The notes below the pieces were generated by a model that saw nothing but the letters and a program-made list of their open reading frames with translations, had not been told where the DNA came from and ran no database searches. Both the position numbers and the translations under genes were made by a program. From contig OY754335.1 in the NCBI GenBank assembly GCA_963573305.1, forward strand, positions 11,199,501 to 11,263,500: 64,000 nt of DNA, given 5' to 3'. The stretch's first letter is position 1. Each line of letters begins with the position of its first letter. Of this stretch, positions 1-12,384 are shown in pieces. The DNA is from Pyrrhosoma nymphula (Eukaryota > Arthropoda > Insecta > Odonata > Coenagrionidae).

Positions 1-670
1 GAATAACAAGGCCCTACTGAAAATGTAGTAGAGAATCAGGGAAGTAAATGCAAACAGAGAAAAAAAACAGACAATGATTTCATTCAGAGTTATCAGAGGT
101 TTGAAAGATACACAAAAGGCGGAACACGAGGATGTCTAAAAAATATTCCTTGTGCGAGTGGCATGAAGAGAGAGAGAGAGACAAACTACCGCAATGCGCG
201 TGCACGGCGTTCATACGTATGCATTTCGACAGACAGGCAACAGCTACTGTATATGGCACCAGAATGCACCATCAACAACAACTAGTTTGCAACACACGTA
301 GTATCAGCATTCCTTAGGCCACAATTACGAAATGTTTCAGAAACTCCAAAAATGATCTCACAAAAATGGGTAGCTAAGCAACACCACGCAAATGTCGATA
401 GGTAGTGTAGCTCTTAGTAGTAGTAGTACTCCCTAATACTTGAATCCTTATCTGTTACCTAGTACTAACAGCACGCCGTGCATGTTTTCTACATAAGTCT
501 TGAGTCTCTGTCCATTTGTGTAGTGGCAAAATACATATGTATTAATAGTCCCTCTCCATTGTGATAATATCTGTAGTGTAGTAGTGCATGCTTGTGAGGC
601 TTCGTCTCTTGACAAGCATTAGCGATTTATGCTAATGCATAATTAGTCGTAGTTACACTAACTTTAGGGT
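1..670. other. AT-rich non-coding stretch, no gene seen
   Basis: I see no supportable gene here. The stretch holds a short GA run near 167-180 and a TAG-repeat near 415-430. The region just before 686 may be the degraded 3' untranslated part of the LINE whose tail follows, but no reading frame survives. Confidence 0.5.
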
Positions 671-685
671 AGAATGTAATGCATG

Positions 686-760
686 TTGGTGACTACTCAC
701 CCCCTACCACACTCCCCTTAGGTGGCTTGCAGGGTATTTTGTAGATGTAGATGTAGAAAT
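686..760 (+). mobile_element. LINE 3' tail with GATGTA repeats
   Basis: The sequence carries a hairpin-like block (CCCCCTACCACACTCC ... GGTGGCTTGCAGGGTA) followed by TAGATGTAGATGTAG. The same block with the same tail occurs in reverse at about 12385-12440, directly downstream of a LINE reverse transcriptase frame, and near 58768-58830. Sharing the block with a coding copy makes this the 3' end of a CR1-like LINE inserted on the plus strand. The coding part is missing, as expected for 5' truncation during target-primed reverse transcription. Confidence 0.7.
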
Positions 761-2540
761 GAAATAATGGCAAAGTTCTATGCACATCAGAATACAGTTT
801 ATGACTTTTCAGTACTCTCCAGGGGTGCAATTAATCCAGATAGTTTTGCACGATACATGCATTTCGATTCGAAGCGTTTAATTTCAAATATGTACACATA
901 GAGAGAGCTGTAATATCATTATGCGTGGGTATCACGGAAACCACAAGTGCGGATAATTTCCCCCACCGGGATAATTTTTTCTAGTCACAGATGTCAGCGT
1001 TTACACAATAATCTTATCCACATACCTTTTGTTAGCGAATGGATACAAGCAAAACCTTCGTTTGTGACTGGATGTCCCGAAAATTAATAATGGAATACAG
1101 ATTTTACGTCATAAAAATAGTAATAAAAATACTAATCCGAATAAAAGAAAGTAATAAATCCCTTTACGACAAGGCTTCTGAGACGTTTTGATGGCATGAG
1201 TTACATCAGAGCAGAATAAGTACTTTAGTTTAACGCGCTTCGACAGCAATATTCATTTTGCACTTACGGTCTGCGACTAGCAGACGGGGGCAACAGCACA
1301 CGGGTTATATTGTATATACCTACGATCACCCAATTCATATTCGAGCCAAGTCCAATGATATCAAACTTCGGTGATCGAGCGAGAACCGGAGCTTCTATCG
1401 TGGCTGGCCGTTGCCCAAAAGAAATCATATAAAAGGTCAATCAAGTGAGTACAAGAAAAAATTTACTTCCTACCAATTTTACCACAGTATACTTCAGGAA
1501 CGGATTTGAAAATAGTATGCTTAGTAGTGTAGTAACACACAATTGATTGGAAACTATTTAATTAAAAAGCGATAGTGGAAAATATAGTTTAAATTAATAG
1601 TAGAAATGCCATTTTATAGCAATTTTGGGGTAAATTCATAATATTTACGAGCATAATACATTTTGAAATTTTAGCTTGCGGCATTTCTTAAAATAAAAAG
1701 CTCACGTTTAATAATTCAGCAAACTGAAATTTTTTAAGGATGGCTCGTAATAAAACAATAGTTAAAGCGTTGAATAATGAGGTTTCCTGCACAAACACTT
1801 AAAGCGACAAATGAAAAGATATGAAAAATACAAAAAATTGACCAATCATGACTTTAGGAGGAAGTAAAGATAAAAATTACCACACACAACTATACGACAC
1901 AGTACAAGTGTACAGGCATGGATGATCAATCAGAAGTACTGGTATTCATTTCTTTCTTACTTCGACAGCAGAGGTAATTTGCACAACATTTCGGCATTCT
2001 ATGCACTTGTATGCGCATTCAACACGCAAAGTCTTGAATATACGACACATAATGAGAAATTTATTTAGCATGGCAAATGGAATCATCTTTCATATTAAAA
2101 GGCATTATTATTAACTCATAATAATAAAAACTGTATTTAATTTATATATTCAATAGATGTGATAAGGATTATCTGATGATAAACTATGATACGCTTGGAA
2201 CGGATCGAGAAACTCCATAGTGACAAGCGCATGGGGCAGAAGCACTTTTTTATATATATCTAATCGAGGCGAAGGATAAAATAAAAAAGACCAACACGAC
2301 TGGTTTATAAAAAACGAACGGGGCACTCCACATAAAGAATGGACCACAGTAACTATGACGGCATTTTTTTCGGAGACGAGTTTTTGTTCTTGATTGTCAA
2401 TTGTTTACGACTGTCGGAGATTGTACGTATCATTAATACGAGTTATATTCTATTTGGCGAGTTGGACCCTCTCAATTAGTTTACCAACTTTTTGTAGGAA
2501 TAATTCAATTACATCACATCTCCAAAGGGAATAGGACATT
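761..2540. other. AT-rich non-coding stretch
   Basis: No exon-like frame is visible. A TATAAAAGG motif lies near 1426, after a slightly more GC-rich block (1260-1420), but nothing coding follows, so I do not call a promoter. The rest is AT-rich sequence with frequent stops in all frames. Confidence 0.45.
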
Positions 2541-2609
2541 AGCTCTGGTTGGCAGAGCGACTAAAATATTCTCATGGCAGCCTATTAGAAAAGATTCGAC
2601 TCGAACTTG
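2541..2609 (+). repeat. Degenerate tRNA-like sequence
   Basis: The stretch GGTTGGCAGAGCGACTAAA resembles a pol III A box and GATTCGACTC about 45 bases later resembles a B box, followed by a T-run near 2609-2615. The clover-leaf stems do not pair well, so it is at best a decayed tRNA-derived SINE head or tRNA pseudogene. Chance resemblance is possible. Confidence 0.25.
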
Positions 2610-2615
2610 TTTTTT

Positions 2616-3212
2616 CACCGCCGTTATAATTAACTAGAGGAAGACCTTCTACGGCTCGTTGGGTCGAAAAAAAATTGCAACTTGCTTCCAATCAACGAGA
2701 TTAAGAATTAGGAAATTACCGAAGGAAAAACTCGCGACTGAATCATTCGATAAACATAGACTGTTACTCCCTCTGCAGCTGAATACATTCTTTGCAAGGA
2801 ATAAAGCAACGAGACGAAACATGATATGAAAGTTGAAAAAATAATTCCACAGCTGGTACTATTCCAAATCGCCTCCTGGCTGTATTCAGAATAAGGCGGG
2901 CATAATTATTAATAGCAATAATTTAAGCAACAGCATGCTGTACGAACGAATTTTTTTACTACCACAGTTTAATGAAGAGAGTGAGCCTTTGGCTACATCA
3001 AACGGAAGTAAACTTTTAAAACATTATGACATTCACACTAGAGGAATAATGTTTATTGGTCCAGTTATCTAATACTGCAAGTTTGAAACCACGATCGAGG
3101 ACGTCTGTGGCACTGTTCCCCCGTAATTCACTCAGTGCATACTTCATAAAGAATTAAGAAGCAATTCTGCTTTGGGTACTTCAATAAGCTTCATTGGGCA
3201 CTGGTGGAAACT
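2616..3212. other. Non-coding stretch, nothing recognised
   Basis: AT-rich sequence with stops in all frames. I see no gene, repeat family or regulatory motif that stands out. Confidence 0.4.
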
Positions 3213-3520
3213 AGGGGAGGCGACCAATGATTAAGGCCATTTGTGCCACAATGGAAACGTGGGTAGGTTAAGATAAGATTATTTAGGGTGTCAAAGAAGA
3301 ATGGAGGGAAACTCGGGAGTGGAAATTAGCATAATCTTGACGAATAGCGCATGAGTCCATAGGTTAACGTACCATCCCATGGACCGAGTGCAGCCCCCAC
3401 ACGGAAGCCGAGTAAACATTGAAATTCCACATAAACATTTTCGTCACTGCCGGGATACAAACTAAGGCCCTAGCGATGGAAAGCCTTTACTCTAGTCCCA
3501 ACACCATACCAATGCCCCTT
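3213..3520 (-). mobile_element. tRNA-derived SINE, copy A
   Basis: Read on the minus strand, a tRNA-like head (about 3520-3440) leads into a body ending in the complement of GGGGAGGCGACC near 3213. The B-box equivalent here is decayed (TTTGTATCCC instead of GGTTCGAATCCC) but is followed by the same GGCAGTG seen in copy B. The body shares AGGCCATTTGTGCCA, GGAGGGAAAC and the TTAACGTACCATCC block with copies at 4166, 25777, 34067 and 41195. No coding capacity. Confidence 0.7.
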
Positions 3521-4165
3521 CAATTCGATGCCCAATATCAATTAATTGTGAGTGGGCTTGAGAAACTTTGCATATAAGCACAATTAAACTTCCACTCAAA
3601 ATATAGGACACTATAATCGCTCATGATAGAGCGGGAACTGATTCCTCAGAACGGAATACAGAAATAACTCCCTCTCTGGCAGAGATAACGCGCAAAATAA
3701 CCTTGGCCATGAAGCGACAGAGGGATTCATAATTATCATTACTTGAAAGCACATACAATATGAGATGGTAACGGCGGCTGCACTCAAGAGATAAAAGCTA
3801 AACGACGATCAAATAATGAGACAAGTTATGAAATTTGCATTTTTTAAGGTGTACATTCTTGAGTATACATTTAAAGTATTTTACCTACGCACAGTACACG
3901 ACGAAAAAACTTGTCTCATGGCTAAAAAAAAGGGTCTCATGGCTATGATACGACAGCATTCGACACATTTCACCGAAGTAAACCCCCTAAAAAGAAAGTA
4001 CCTATCATACCGGCAAGAGGCACACTCCATTCTAAGGCATTTATACGCCAGAGCATTTTCAAGAGAGAACTTGTCACAGTGATTGACGGTGGTGATAGTC
4101 CCGCGATACCTATCATGAAAATATAATGCAATTGTGATTTATTTGAATTTGAGATGATGGACGGT
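3521..4165. other. Spacer between two SINE copies
   Basis: Contains an 88-codon open frame (3816-4082, plus) with no recognisable domain; a third of it is Lys or Arg and it lacks coding-like third-position bias. I do not call it a gene. A near repeat (CTCATGGCTAAAAAA / CTCATGGCTATGAT) lies at 3916-3950. Confidence 0.35.
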
Positions 4166-4495
4166 TTTTGGGGAGGCGACCGAAAACTGAGGTCATTTGC
4201 GCCATAGATTGCAAGTGGGTAAAAAGGAAATGCAAGGATTATTAGCGGAATGTAGGCAGGACGGAGAGAAGCCCAGCATCGGCATTAGCCCACTCTTAAC
4301 GAAAAACGCCAAGGGGTCCACAGTTTAACTTCCCATCCGACGGACGGAGTACTGCAAGCACTTGGAAGTGCTCTTCACGCAAAACCCAAGGAAGGATCCG
4401 GATTCCAAAGAAAAATATCCACCACTGCCGGGATTCGAACCCAGTAATTGGAAATCTTAAAGGCAAACCAGCCCGATCCCCTGAGCATCATCCGA
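4166..4495 (-). mobile_element. tRNA-derived SINE, copy B
   Basis: On the minus strand the head contains a near-perfect pol III B box (GGGTTCGAATCCC, about 4431-4443) preceded by tRNA-like sequence up to about 4492. The body runs to the GGGGAGGCGACC end at about 4170. This is the best B box among the family copies. The body shares GCATCGGCATTAGCC and GGGGTCCACAGTTTAAC with copies C and D. The SINE would depend on LINE machinery in trans. Confidence 0.75.
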
Positions 4496-4635
4496 GCTCA
4501 TTTACGTGTCAACAAGCTTCAAATGTACTTGCTGAGCTCTCATAAACAGCATGCATAGCGCATGAAAGCAAAAATTCCATGTAACTAGATAATTCCTCTT
4601 TTCATGACCTGTTACTATATGATTTTTTTTCGGGA

Positions 4636-4712
4636 AATATAGGTCCATTAATTTTTAAATTATTTTATTAATAAAATAAAAAAATAATTTAAAAATTAAT
4701 GGACAAATATCT
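4636..4712. repeat. AT-rich perfect-type hairpin
   Basis: GGTCCATTAATTTTTAAA at about 4642 is matched by the inverted TTTAAAAATTAATGGAC at about 4690-4704, giving arms of roughly 30 bases around an A/T core. This is a short palindromic element or MITE remnant. No target-site duplication is clear. Confidence 0.6.
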
Positions 4713-5240
4713 CATGAAAGAAAAAATATTGAATGCCTCACCACAAGCGTGCAAACATTAAGCATTCTACAGTGGAATGAAGCAAGTCCCTTAACACAAC
4801 TTCTTTAGCATTCACCGCAATATATGTATACGCCTTATCTAGCCAGCGAATATACTTGTCACCACGAATTTATGGGGTTTGAATCAAACGAGAAATCACC
4901 CATTAAAACTTATAAAAACTTAATTTACACGCCAGAATAAATTACTTTCTCTAATGACTTCCCAAGAATGTCACTTGGGCGATTAATAATTGGCCTCACT
5001 TCAGAAATGAACTCAACCAAATTATTTTTTTTAAACACATAATATCTCTCTTGACTTTTAATTAACTTTCTTCCGACGACCCTCACATCGCAGAAGAGTG
5101 AAAGCAATATAGTGAGTCCTTCCATTTTATCACTGCCAAAGAAACCAAAATAATGGTCTGGGGAAAAAATCAAGCCCGTCAAACTTGGACAGAAAAAACC
5201 TACGCAAGAGGAGGAATTTCGCTATATAGGAAGTAGGACC
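4713..5240. other. Non-coding stretch
   Basis: No exon or repeat is recognised. An 85-codon minus frame (4925-5182) has no domain I can identify and is not flanked by convincing splice sites. Confidence 0.35.
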
Positions 5241-5247
5241 ACCAGTA

Positions 5248-5816
5248 ATGGAAGAAGCAAGAAAGATACTTTGTGCAGACTACCTGAAGCAGAGACGGCA
5301 TTCTACCAGAAGAGGAGTCACTAGCAGTAACGCAGGCTTAGAAGCAAGGAAGCATATTTCAGCATGTATTAGCCTCATTAAAACATATACTTGGACCATG
5401 CTCTTATATGGGAGTGAATCTTGGACTATAACAGAATGCAAAACAAGGAAGATTGAAATCAATGGACATTTGGTATTTCCGAGGAATGATGAAGATCAAA
5501 TAGATGGCGTTAATCCCTAAGGAAGTATAAGGAGTTAGGGAAAAAAAATATTAACAATTACCGTTTTACAGCAGGCACTTCACTGCACAGTTTGATGCAT
5601 GGATGGATGTGCAGTGGAAATTGCTTCGTATAAAGCAGAGAATTGCCAGAACGACTGAGCAAATGCTTGAACAAGGGATAGGAAAATGGCCCAGACTCTA
5701 TTTCCGTGCCCGCGTTCTCGCGGTTTCTGTTCATCCAACAAAATAATTAAATGCCTCGTGTAAAACGGCCTACTATGAGAAGGAGACAGAAACTGATTGA
5801 ACACATTCTGAGACAC
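5248..5816 (+). pseudogene. Decayed LINE reverse transcriptase, C-terminal fragment
   Basis: Two blocks in different frames match the C-terminal part of non-LTR reverse transcriptases of the kind seen in RTE-like and related elements. The first (about 5370-5450) reads SLIKTYTWTMLLYGSESWTI, equivalent to the common 'LLYGSETWT' motif after the RT domain. The second (about 5775-5815) reads RRRQKLIEHILRHD, matching the usual 'RR..LIGHILRH' block. The frames differ and stops intervene, so the copy is dead. Clade assignment is uncertain. Confidence 0.75.
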
Positions 5817-5819
5817 GAC

Positions 5820-7560
5820 AGCCTTTGGGCTGCACTGGAAGGTAAAATAAATGGAAATAATAATCGAGGATGGTTAGAAAACAATGCATAAAGCAAATTA
5901 CGAGGGGCGTTATAATTAAAACTAATGTATCTGTTATGAATGTTATCTGAGATGGGAGTAGTTGCAGCTAACAAATCTCCGGATTAATGACAGCTGATGA
6001 ATGATAGACGAATCGGTTGGCCCTAAAGTGAACAAAATAGAGGGATAGTACACCCAACGAAAGAAGCTAGACAGGCTACATCCGGGTTACCCACCGAATT
6101 CGACCGATTTCCGATCAAAGGAAAGAAACACATCCAGTTTACCCTAACCGACCACGGCAAGATGCAGCTTCCCGACACTCCTACTCCCCAGGCATCTCCC
6201 CCTCCCCCCCCCCCAGGCCAGTCCGAAAGCATCTTTTGCACCTGCCCCTGAATACAGCTTATACACAAAATAGTTCGAACCCCGGCACCGCCGAATACAG
6301 ATGAGTACTTTGAGAAAGAAGGGAAAATAAGTTTTAACACATTTTTCGTTAAATTGAGAATTGGCGTTCATTCAGCGCAAAAATAAAAAACGATAGCTTT
6401 GTTGGCTGAACAGAATTTTTTTCTTTTTCTTGGCACAATACAATTATCATCCATTACCAGTGACTAAGTTTCTTAGCCATGCAACCATATTAGGTTTCAA
6501 ACCGAAATGCCTATTTCCCCCAAGTAAATTTCTTTTCGAAAACCCTTCCACTGTTGGTGCAATCCAATAAAAACACGAAAAAGGTTTTCAATGGCGTTGG
6601 GAAACAATTGGTCAGCTTAATGGCAGAGGCGATTTGCACCATTTACGACAGTTAGGTAAACGGTGGGAAAGTATTATTAAGGGAATTTAGTCCCATCCTA
6701 GACGGAATACATCACTTGAAGCGTTTGCTACATTTCACCCAACTGGGATGTGTTTTCTACATAGCACCCACGTAGGACCTTAGAGTTGAGAAGCCATGTC
6801 TCAAGCCATCACACCAAAACCCGATACGTCGGCGTTACACAATAAAGTTTTTTTTTTCATCTCCTCTACCGACCGACACTTTTTGAAAGCCTACTTCCCT
6901 AAAGGACCAGGGCTCCCTCCCGACGACCATGCGGCGGCGCCAAACATCTGAGTTGATGTTGAGGAGTTACACACCCCCTGATCAAGAGTGCGTGACGCAC
7001 ACAGAAACGACAATGCAAAACCATTTTCCTTCATCTTCCAATCGTAGCGACCAACTTTCCGAGCCATACCTACATGTATTATACTTCATATTAGGGTTTC
7101 CTTTTTGGCCTCGTTCATATATCCTCTCACTCATTCTCTCCTTTTCGTGAACGCATCAATTGCTCATGGAATCCTCAAAAATGAAAAAAGAAAACCGTCT
7201 TGTATCATACGATAAAATTTCTGGATGAGATTATGAGGCAAAGTAGGTGGTGGGTGGAGGTATTGAGGTGCGAAGGGTTGAAGGGGGAAGATGTTGGTTT
7301 AGCGGGGAAGGAGAAGAAAGAGAATAGGTGTTATGAACCGGACGAAGAAGGATAGGACGTATGCTGAGATGAAGAAAAAATATTGTCGGTGGGTGGGGCC
7401 CTGCACACGTACAAATCTAGAGGATATTTACTCTTCTCTCTTCCATTTAACCCTACCTCATCCGGTAGATTACTTAAAAGTAATAATTATATGAAACGTT
7501 GTTTTATTGGTACTTGAAAACGAAAAGCTTTTTACTTTGCACTACTACCTATTACGAACT
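5820..7560. other. Non-coding stretch with C-run
   Basis: Holds a homopolymer C tract at about 6198-6214 and a purine-rich tract at 7230-7400. The segment 6910-7040 is a diverged direct copy of 7585-7710 (CCGACGACCA, CCAAACATCTG, ACAGAAACGACAA.GCAAAACCATTTTC shared). The short frames here have no identifiable domain. Confidence 0.45.
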
Positions 7561-8090
7561 CCAACCTCTCACGACGAGAATCGATCCTCTCCGACGACCA
7601 GGCGCTGCCAAACATCTGTGCCACAATCCAAAAGAGCTACACCCTCCACTCGAGTGAGATTCGCGGGAACGACACAGAAACGACAACGCAAAACCATTTT
7701 CGCAAGCGACGAACGGGCCCACAGCAAACAAAATCCCGCTCTCATCTCCGCCCTTGTTTCGACGATTTCCCTCCCCCCCACATCCCCCCCCAAACAGCGT
7801 CTCCGCTCCGATTGTTTATTTACCGCGCAGAGAGCGGGAGTAAAGGCGCTAAACAAAGGGTGCCTCATTACCAAAAGGGTTACCCATTCCGAGGTGGCCC
7901 GCTCCACGAGTTCCCACCCCCCTCCTTCCACCTCCGATCCCACTCAGACTCCCCCCCACCCTCCCGACCCACTACTCACCGCCCGTAGAGGTTCGTCAGA
8001 TCAAACCAACACCTTTGTAACACGGCCACCCCGCCGACGCCACCACTACGCCAACACCTGCCATTCTCCCCCTTTATCCCCGTGAAGAAA
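7561..8090. other. GC-rich, C-rich island without recognised gene
   Basis: Both strands are open for long distances because the sequence is C-rich on the plus strand (Ser/Pro/Thr/Arg-rich on one strand, Gly/Val/Arg-rich on the other). That is the signature of biased composition, not of a conserved protein. It may be a promoter-type CpG island, but no first exon can be tied to it. Confidence 0.4.
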
Positions 8091-8279
8091 AGAAGAAATA
8101 AAAAAAACCTTTCGCGACCTTCCAAGGGTACTCTGAACGCCTTTACATTTAACGACCCATTTGGAAAGTTAGCGCTCGGGTTTTTTGGGTATCGCACCGC
8201 GAGCTACCTCGTATGAGAAATACCTATTCGTGCGTTCGACATTGCTATTAGTATCGGTGATATTATTGTCAGGGGATTC

Positions 8280-8345
8280 ATTCTGAAAGGACGTCAAAAA
8301 TTTGAGCATCGTCAATGACGAAAGGTTGACGTCACAACGTTTACT
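8280..8345. promoter_or_regulatory. CRE-like cluster
   Basis: A perfect palindromic CRE (TGACGTCA) lies near 8329, with GGACGTCA near 8289 and GTCAATGACG near 8312. Such sites bind bZIP factors (CREB/ATF) in animals. They lie in a transition from a GC-rich island to AT-rich DNA, but no gene start is attached, so function is only a suggestion. Confidence 0.3.
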
Positions 8346-8475
8346 GTGTATCGATATAAGAAAATTTAGATTTGTCGAGGTTGTGAGTGGCGATCTTTTC
8401 CCGAAGGCCTCGGTGTGGGATTTGGTGATAATTGCCGACGACATTAATCATCGGAATCAGTTTTATTTATTCTGA

Positions 8476-9489
8476 TTAGCTTATTGTTTCCGAAACAATG
8501 AGATTTTCTCTTACGGTTCATTTGATGCAATTACGGCCCGGGTAGGTTTTGATGGACCATTGACTCTCTCTTGTTATGTTTCTCAGGTTCACACTATATC
8601 CGCACATAATTGCAAGATATTCAGGAGGGTTGATGGCCCCTCCGATTCCAGTTCCCTACAAGCCGCCCTCTCCTCCGTCCACGCCTGGTGCTCCATCTGG
8701 CAGCTTCATAATAACGCCTCGAAGTCGGCTCTACAGACCTTTTCACTAAAGCGCAAACCTCTTAATTATTCCTATACCCTCTCACAAAATCCTATCCCAC
8801 GTGTTAATTCCCACTGTGACTTAGGGGTAGTCTTCGACTCCCACCTTACCTTTCGCGAGCACATAAATAAGATTACCAGGAAGGCGATGTCAGTCGTCGG
8901 CCTTCTGTACCGCCACACGGACATTCAGGATCCTTTTGCTCTTCGGACAGTATATTTTGGATGTATCCTTCCGATTTTAGAATACTGTGCTCCAATTTGG
9001 TCCACCGCTTGCCCCACAGCCTTGAATACGCTTAATCGCCCTATTAACTTCTTTCTCGCCATTGCCCGCCATCGAATCCCTTCCTTCAGAAACTTATCAA
9101 AAGAATACATCCTTTCTTCCCTTTCAATCCCAAACCTCTCTCTCCGTCATGTACTATGCGACATGAAGTTCCTCCATAGCATTTGGAGTGGCTCTCTCCG
9201 TACCAACTGCCTTCTCCCTTTCACTCCATCGCACCTTCTCCATCCATCTCCACTTCCCATTCCCTCCTATTTTATTTTTGTACATTCTCTCCAGGGTCCC
9301 GCTAATTTTCACAACGATATAACGCTACACTCCATATCAGGTTCTTCGCAAGCCATAGCGTATTTACTCAGGATTCTTGTCACAACGTCTCACCTATTGA
9401 CGAACATCTCTATCCCTAAAACAATACTCCTTCCGATAACCTTAATGATACGTCCACGCACATTTTCGTACCAAACGCTCCCCAAGTGA
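8476..9489 (+). pseudogene. LINE reverse transcriptase C-terminal half, catalytically dead
   Basis: An open frame of about 338 codons (no ATG start; open since a stop just before 8476) covers the C-terminal part of a Jockey/I-like LINE reverse transcriptase. Recognisable blocks are CKIFRRVDG just after the catalytic motif, then LQAALSSVHAWCSIWQL, the LGVVFDSHLTFREHI block, and ILPILEYCAPIWST. The active-site A/YADD position reads AHN: each Asp codon GAT has changed at its first base (CAT, AAT), so both metal-binding residues are lost. The frame otherwise has no stops, so decay may be recent, or the frame is open by chance. The 5' half and endonuclease are absent. Confidence 0.85.
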
Positions 9490-12242
9490 TCACTGATACA
9501 ATGAAAAGTGTAGCTCAAAAATTGTTTATCTGTGTCTGTTGAGTCGTCCGTTGTCCATCCAAAAGTGTTCGCCGGTTCCTCAGTAACCGGGCAAAAATGG
9601 CAAAAGAGCAAGAAGACGTAATTCGGGGAAACGAAAACAGGTCCGAAAAGGGTTCCAAAAGGTCGGAAAACATATCAAGCGGCAAGAATCTGCAGAAAGG
9701 AAGACGGAGACAAATCCATGGGAACGGGGATGTGTGTGCAAGCCATCTCCTCCTCTCCCTCTCCCCAGGGTCAACGTTTCCCCACCACATATAGCGCCAC
9801 CCCACATATTTAAGGCTCCTCTTTAACCTTTTTATTTACGTCTTTGCCTAGAATTCACTGTCATTAGTTCTCTGAGGCAATGTCACCTTATTTCTTTTAA
9901 TCGCACGGGTGCTCACGTTACGGCAAAAAGGGAGAAAAACAAAACGATCCCATTTACAGTTCGCCCGGTCGCGGACGCTAAGGTTTCAAAACGGACTGTA
10001 GGTGGCGCGGTGGCAAAAAATATGTACTTTGAAAATCTTCGCGGGGGTGGTTCCTTTTTTTTCCTTTGGTGGACACTCGTTATTTCCCAAATTAGCACGG
10101 CCGAGAGAACGTCCCCACCATTCCCCTCTCGATTACCCAACCTGATAACAGCAACAATTTCGACGAAAGTGTGCGACCGTCATTTCCGCGCAACACCTTT
10201 GGTGACGCAGCTTCAGAGGGCGCTCCTTTCCAGTGCGAAAATATGATTAAGCTACTTTGCGTGGAGGGTGTCCCGCATAATAGATAATTGGGAGCGAATA
10301 GCGCAGGGAGGAGCTTTGAAGCTTCGAAACACGACTTTGATGACTCAAACTGCAAATTATATAATTTTATTCATTTCGAAGAGTGAAACTAATAGTGTTG
10401 TATTCGATTCTGTACGAGCCTATACACAGCGGAAAATAGTCTCTGCTCAAAAGAAAGAAATTAAATTGCACTTTAAAAATAATTATTTAATTAATACAAT
10501 CGTCCAAAGTGAGTTCTGAAGCAGCAGAAACGTTACTCCGTCTAATCACACAATCTAAAGCGTGACGTGGTCACTTATAATAATTACAAAATTATGTCTT
10601 ACAACACTAAGAAAAACAAATGTCAAACGTCAAGGATTAAAGAAGAATATGTCACTAATGCTTTCAGTCACTATCTCGACAGTCGAAAAGCTAGGTACAA
10701 ATAAAACAGCTTTACAGACGCCTTGTATTTCGAGTTGACTGCTTTTCCCAAGTTGGAAGGTGTTCCATAAAATATCGAGCATTAAATGCGTGGTAAAACA
10801 GTGAAAACATTAATTAGCGTTGATATTTAGGGAATGCAGATCCCACAGTTCGTATTTGACACGAAATTACCCATTCATAAGGACCTCAAAATCATCATTG
10901 GAATATTAATTCCCCTAAAATGCATAAAATATAGCACAAAAAATGAGGGTTCCAATTAGTCATCCGCAGGCTAAATTAGAAAATTAGTTCCTTGCGTATT
11001 TGGAGAGAATATCTTCCATTTCAACTTTCAACTCAGACTGCCGGTAACGAAAGACTATTCAGCCAAGCATCTTTTTCTGATCATATATCGTCTACAAAGG
11101 AATGCTAAGGTAACCCCATCTTGATAATTACATCAAAGCCATTAAAATTGATCAAATAAGAGTAAAAAAAACACTATGAACTGGATACAGCCTCGCATCA
11201 GCTACAACGGTCATTACCGATTTTCACGAGTTCCACTGCACATAAAAAAATCGGAGAAATACAAGCACAAATATATGACAAATGAGCTTTGACTAAAATA
11301 GGATATTGTTTTAATTCGAAAATTTAAATAGCCCAAAAAAAACAACTCTAGCCTACCATTGGAATCATTTTCCAGAGTTAACCTCCAAAAAAGGCTCATT
11401 TCCACCATCGGCAGCCATAAATACGATAGGACAGAAAAAAGAGATATCCAGTTAACACCGCGAGACCTAAAAAAACGAGACTTCTTGTTGACTCCATTAC
11501 CCAGAAATTCATGGCTGCGTCCGAACATAAAATACAACATCGATCCTAGGGAGTCTGGTTTCCTTCACGGAAGATATGGCCAAAACATGGAGCAGTAAAA
11601 TCTCCCATTCATTATAGTGAGTCGCGGGATATCGCAAACACTGCTACTAAAGTCGTCACTCTTGGTAAAGCACCAAAGGTTCGGGGAGAGAAAGATTTCA
11701 GCACAAAAACTGACGGATAAAGTTTTTCCTCGATTTTTTCGAGGACAGGAGGAAGTGGAAAATTGAGAGGAATTTTGACCGCTGTAAACTAAGGCATGGG
11801 ATTTTATTCTTCGAAAATATACCGCACACAATTACTCGCAAGAAAACTGTCGTGCTTTCCAAAAATATGAAGAACTTCCGCAGGAAACTCAAAAATTGCG
11901 TTTTTTAACGACCAATTGTAATTAGCACACGGCTGCTTTCTTACTGCGCATAATTAATGAATATGCTGCAATCAGAACCGCAAATCATGGCTGCTAAAGG
12001 CACACATGGAGAACTAAGCCAATCCTAAGCTGAGGCACGAGGAATATCGTAGTAGTATTTTCGTTTATCAGGCTTTGACGTCTAAGGTCATTTTGACGAG
12101 GAATATCTGTGACATTTAAGACAATAGCAGAGTCCCGCAGTGATAAGTTCCATTTCTCACTAAGGGCCTTGTTTATATTTTTCTCAATTTGCCAATGAAT
12201 ATACTGAGTTTTACATTGTAATGTATATCTTCTGCTTCTCTA
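9490..12242. other. Non-coding stretch, mixed composition
   Basis: Contains a purine-rich block (9590-9760) and AT-rich sequence beyond 10350. Open frames of 70-108 codons on both strands lack domains, coding-like codon use and splice context. I see no repeat family member. Confidence 0.4.
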
Positions 12243-12350
12243 ACTGTAGGTTACTAAGGTTTTCCACCCTCTTGCGAGAGTTTTCTCATTAAAATCCTTA
12301 ACTTTTTCACGAATGATTTCATCTTTGTTTTCGCTAATAAGGTATTGTGC
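12243..12350 (-). CDS. Possible short coding block, unidentified
   Basis: On the minus strand a 36-codon open block has coding-like composition: ISENKDEIIREKVKDFNEK, then a Trp-containing end (RGWKTLV) and a stop at 12240-12242. It is preceded by an AG at about 12349 and could be a terminal exon, or a fragment of an unknown element. I do not recognise it and there is no strong polypyrimidine tract. Confidence 0.25.
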
Positions 12351-12384
12351 TTAAGTTACTGTGCGTTAACTTTATGATCATCTA

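Noticed and set aside
1420..1460. TATAAAAGG as a core promoter with a nearby GTGAGT
   Set aside because: No open frame, initiator or first exon follows; a TATA-like string is expected by chance in this base composition.
7507..8085. 192-codon plus frame in a C-rich block
   Set aside because: Both strands are open at once, the protein is a Ser/Thr/Pro/Arg low-complexity string, and part of the DNA is a repeat of 6910-7040. No domain or splice context.
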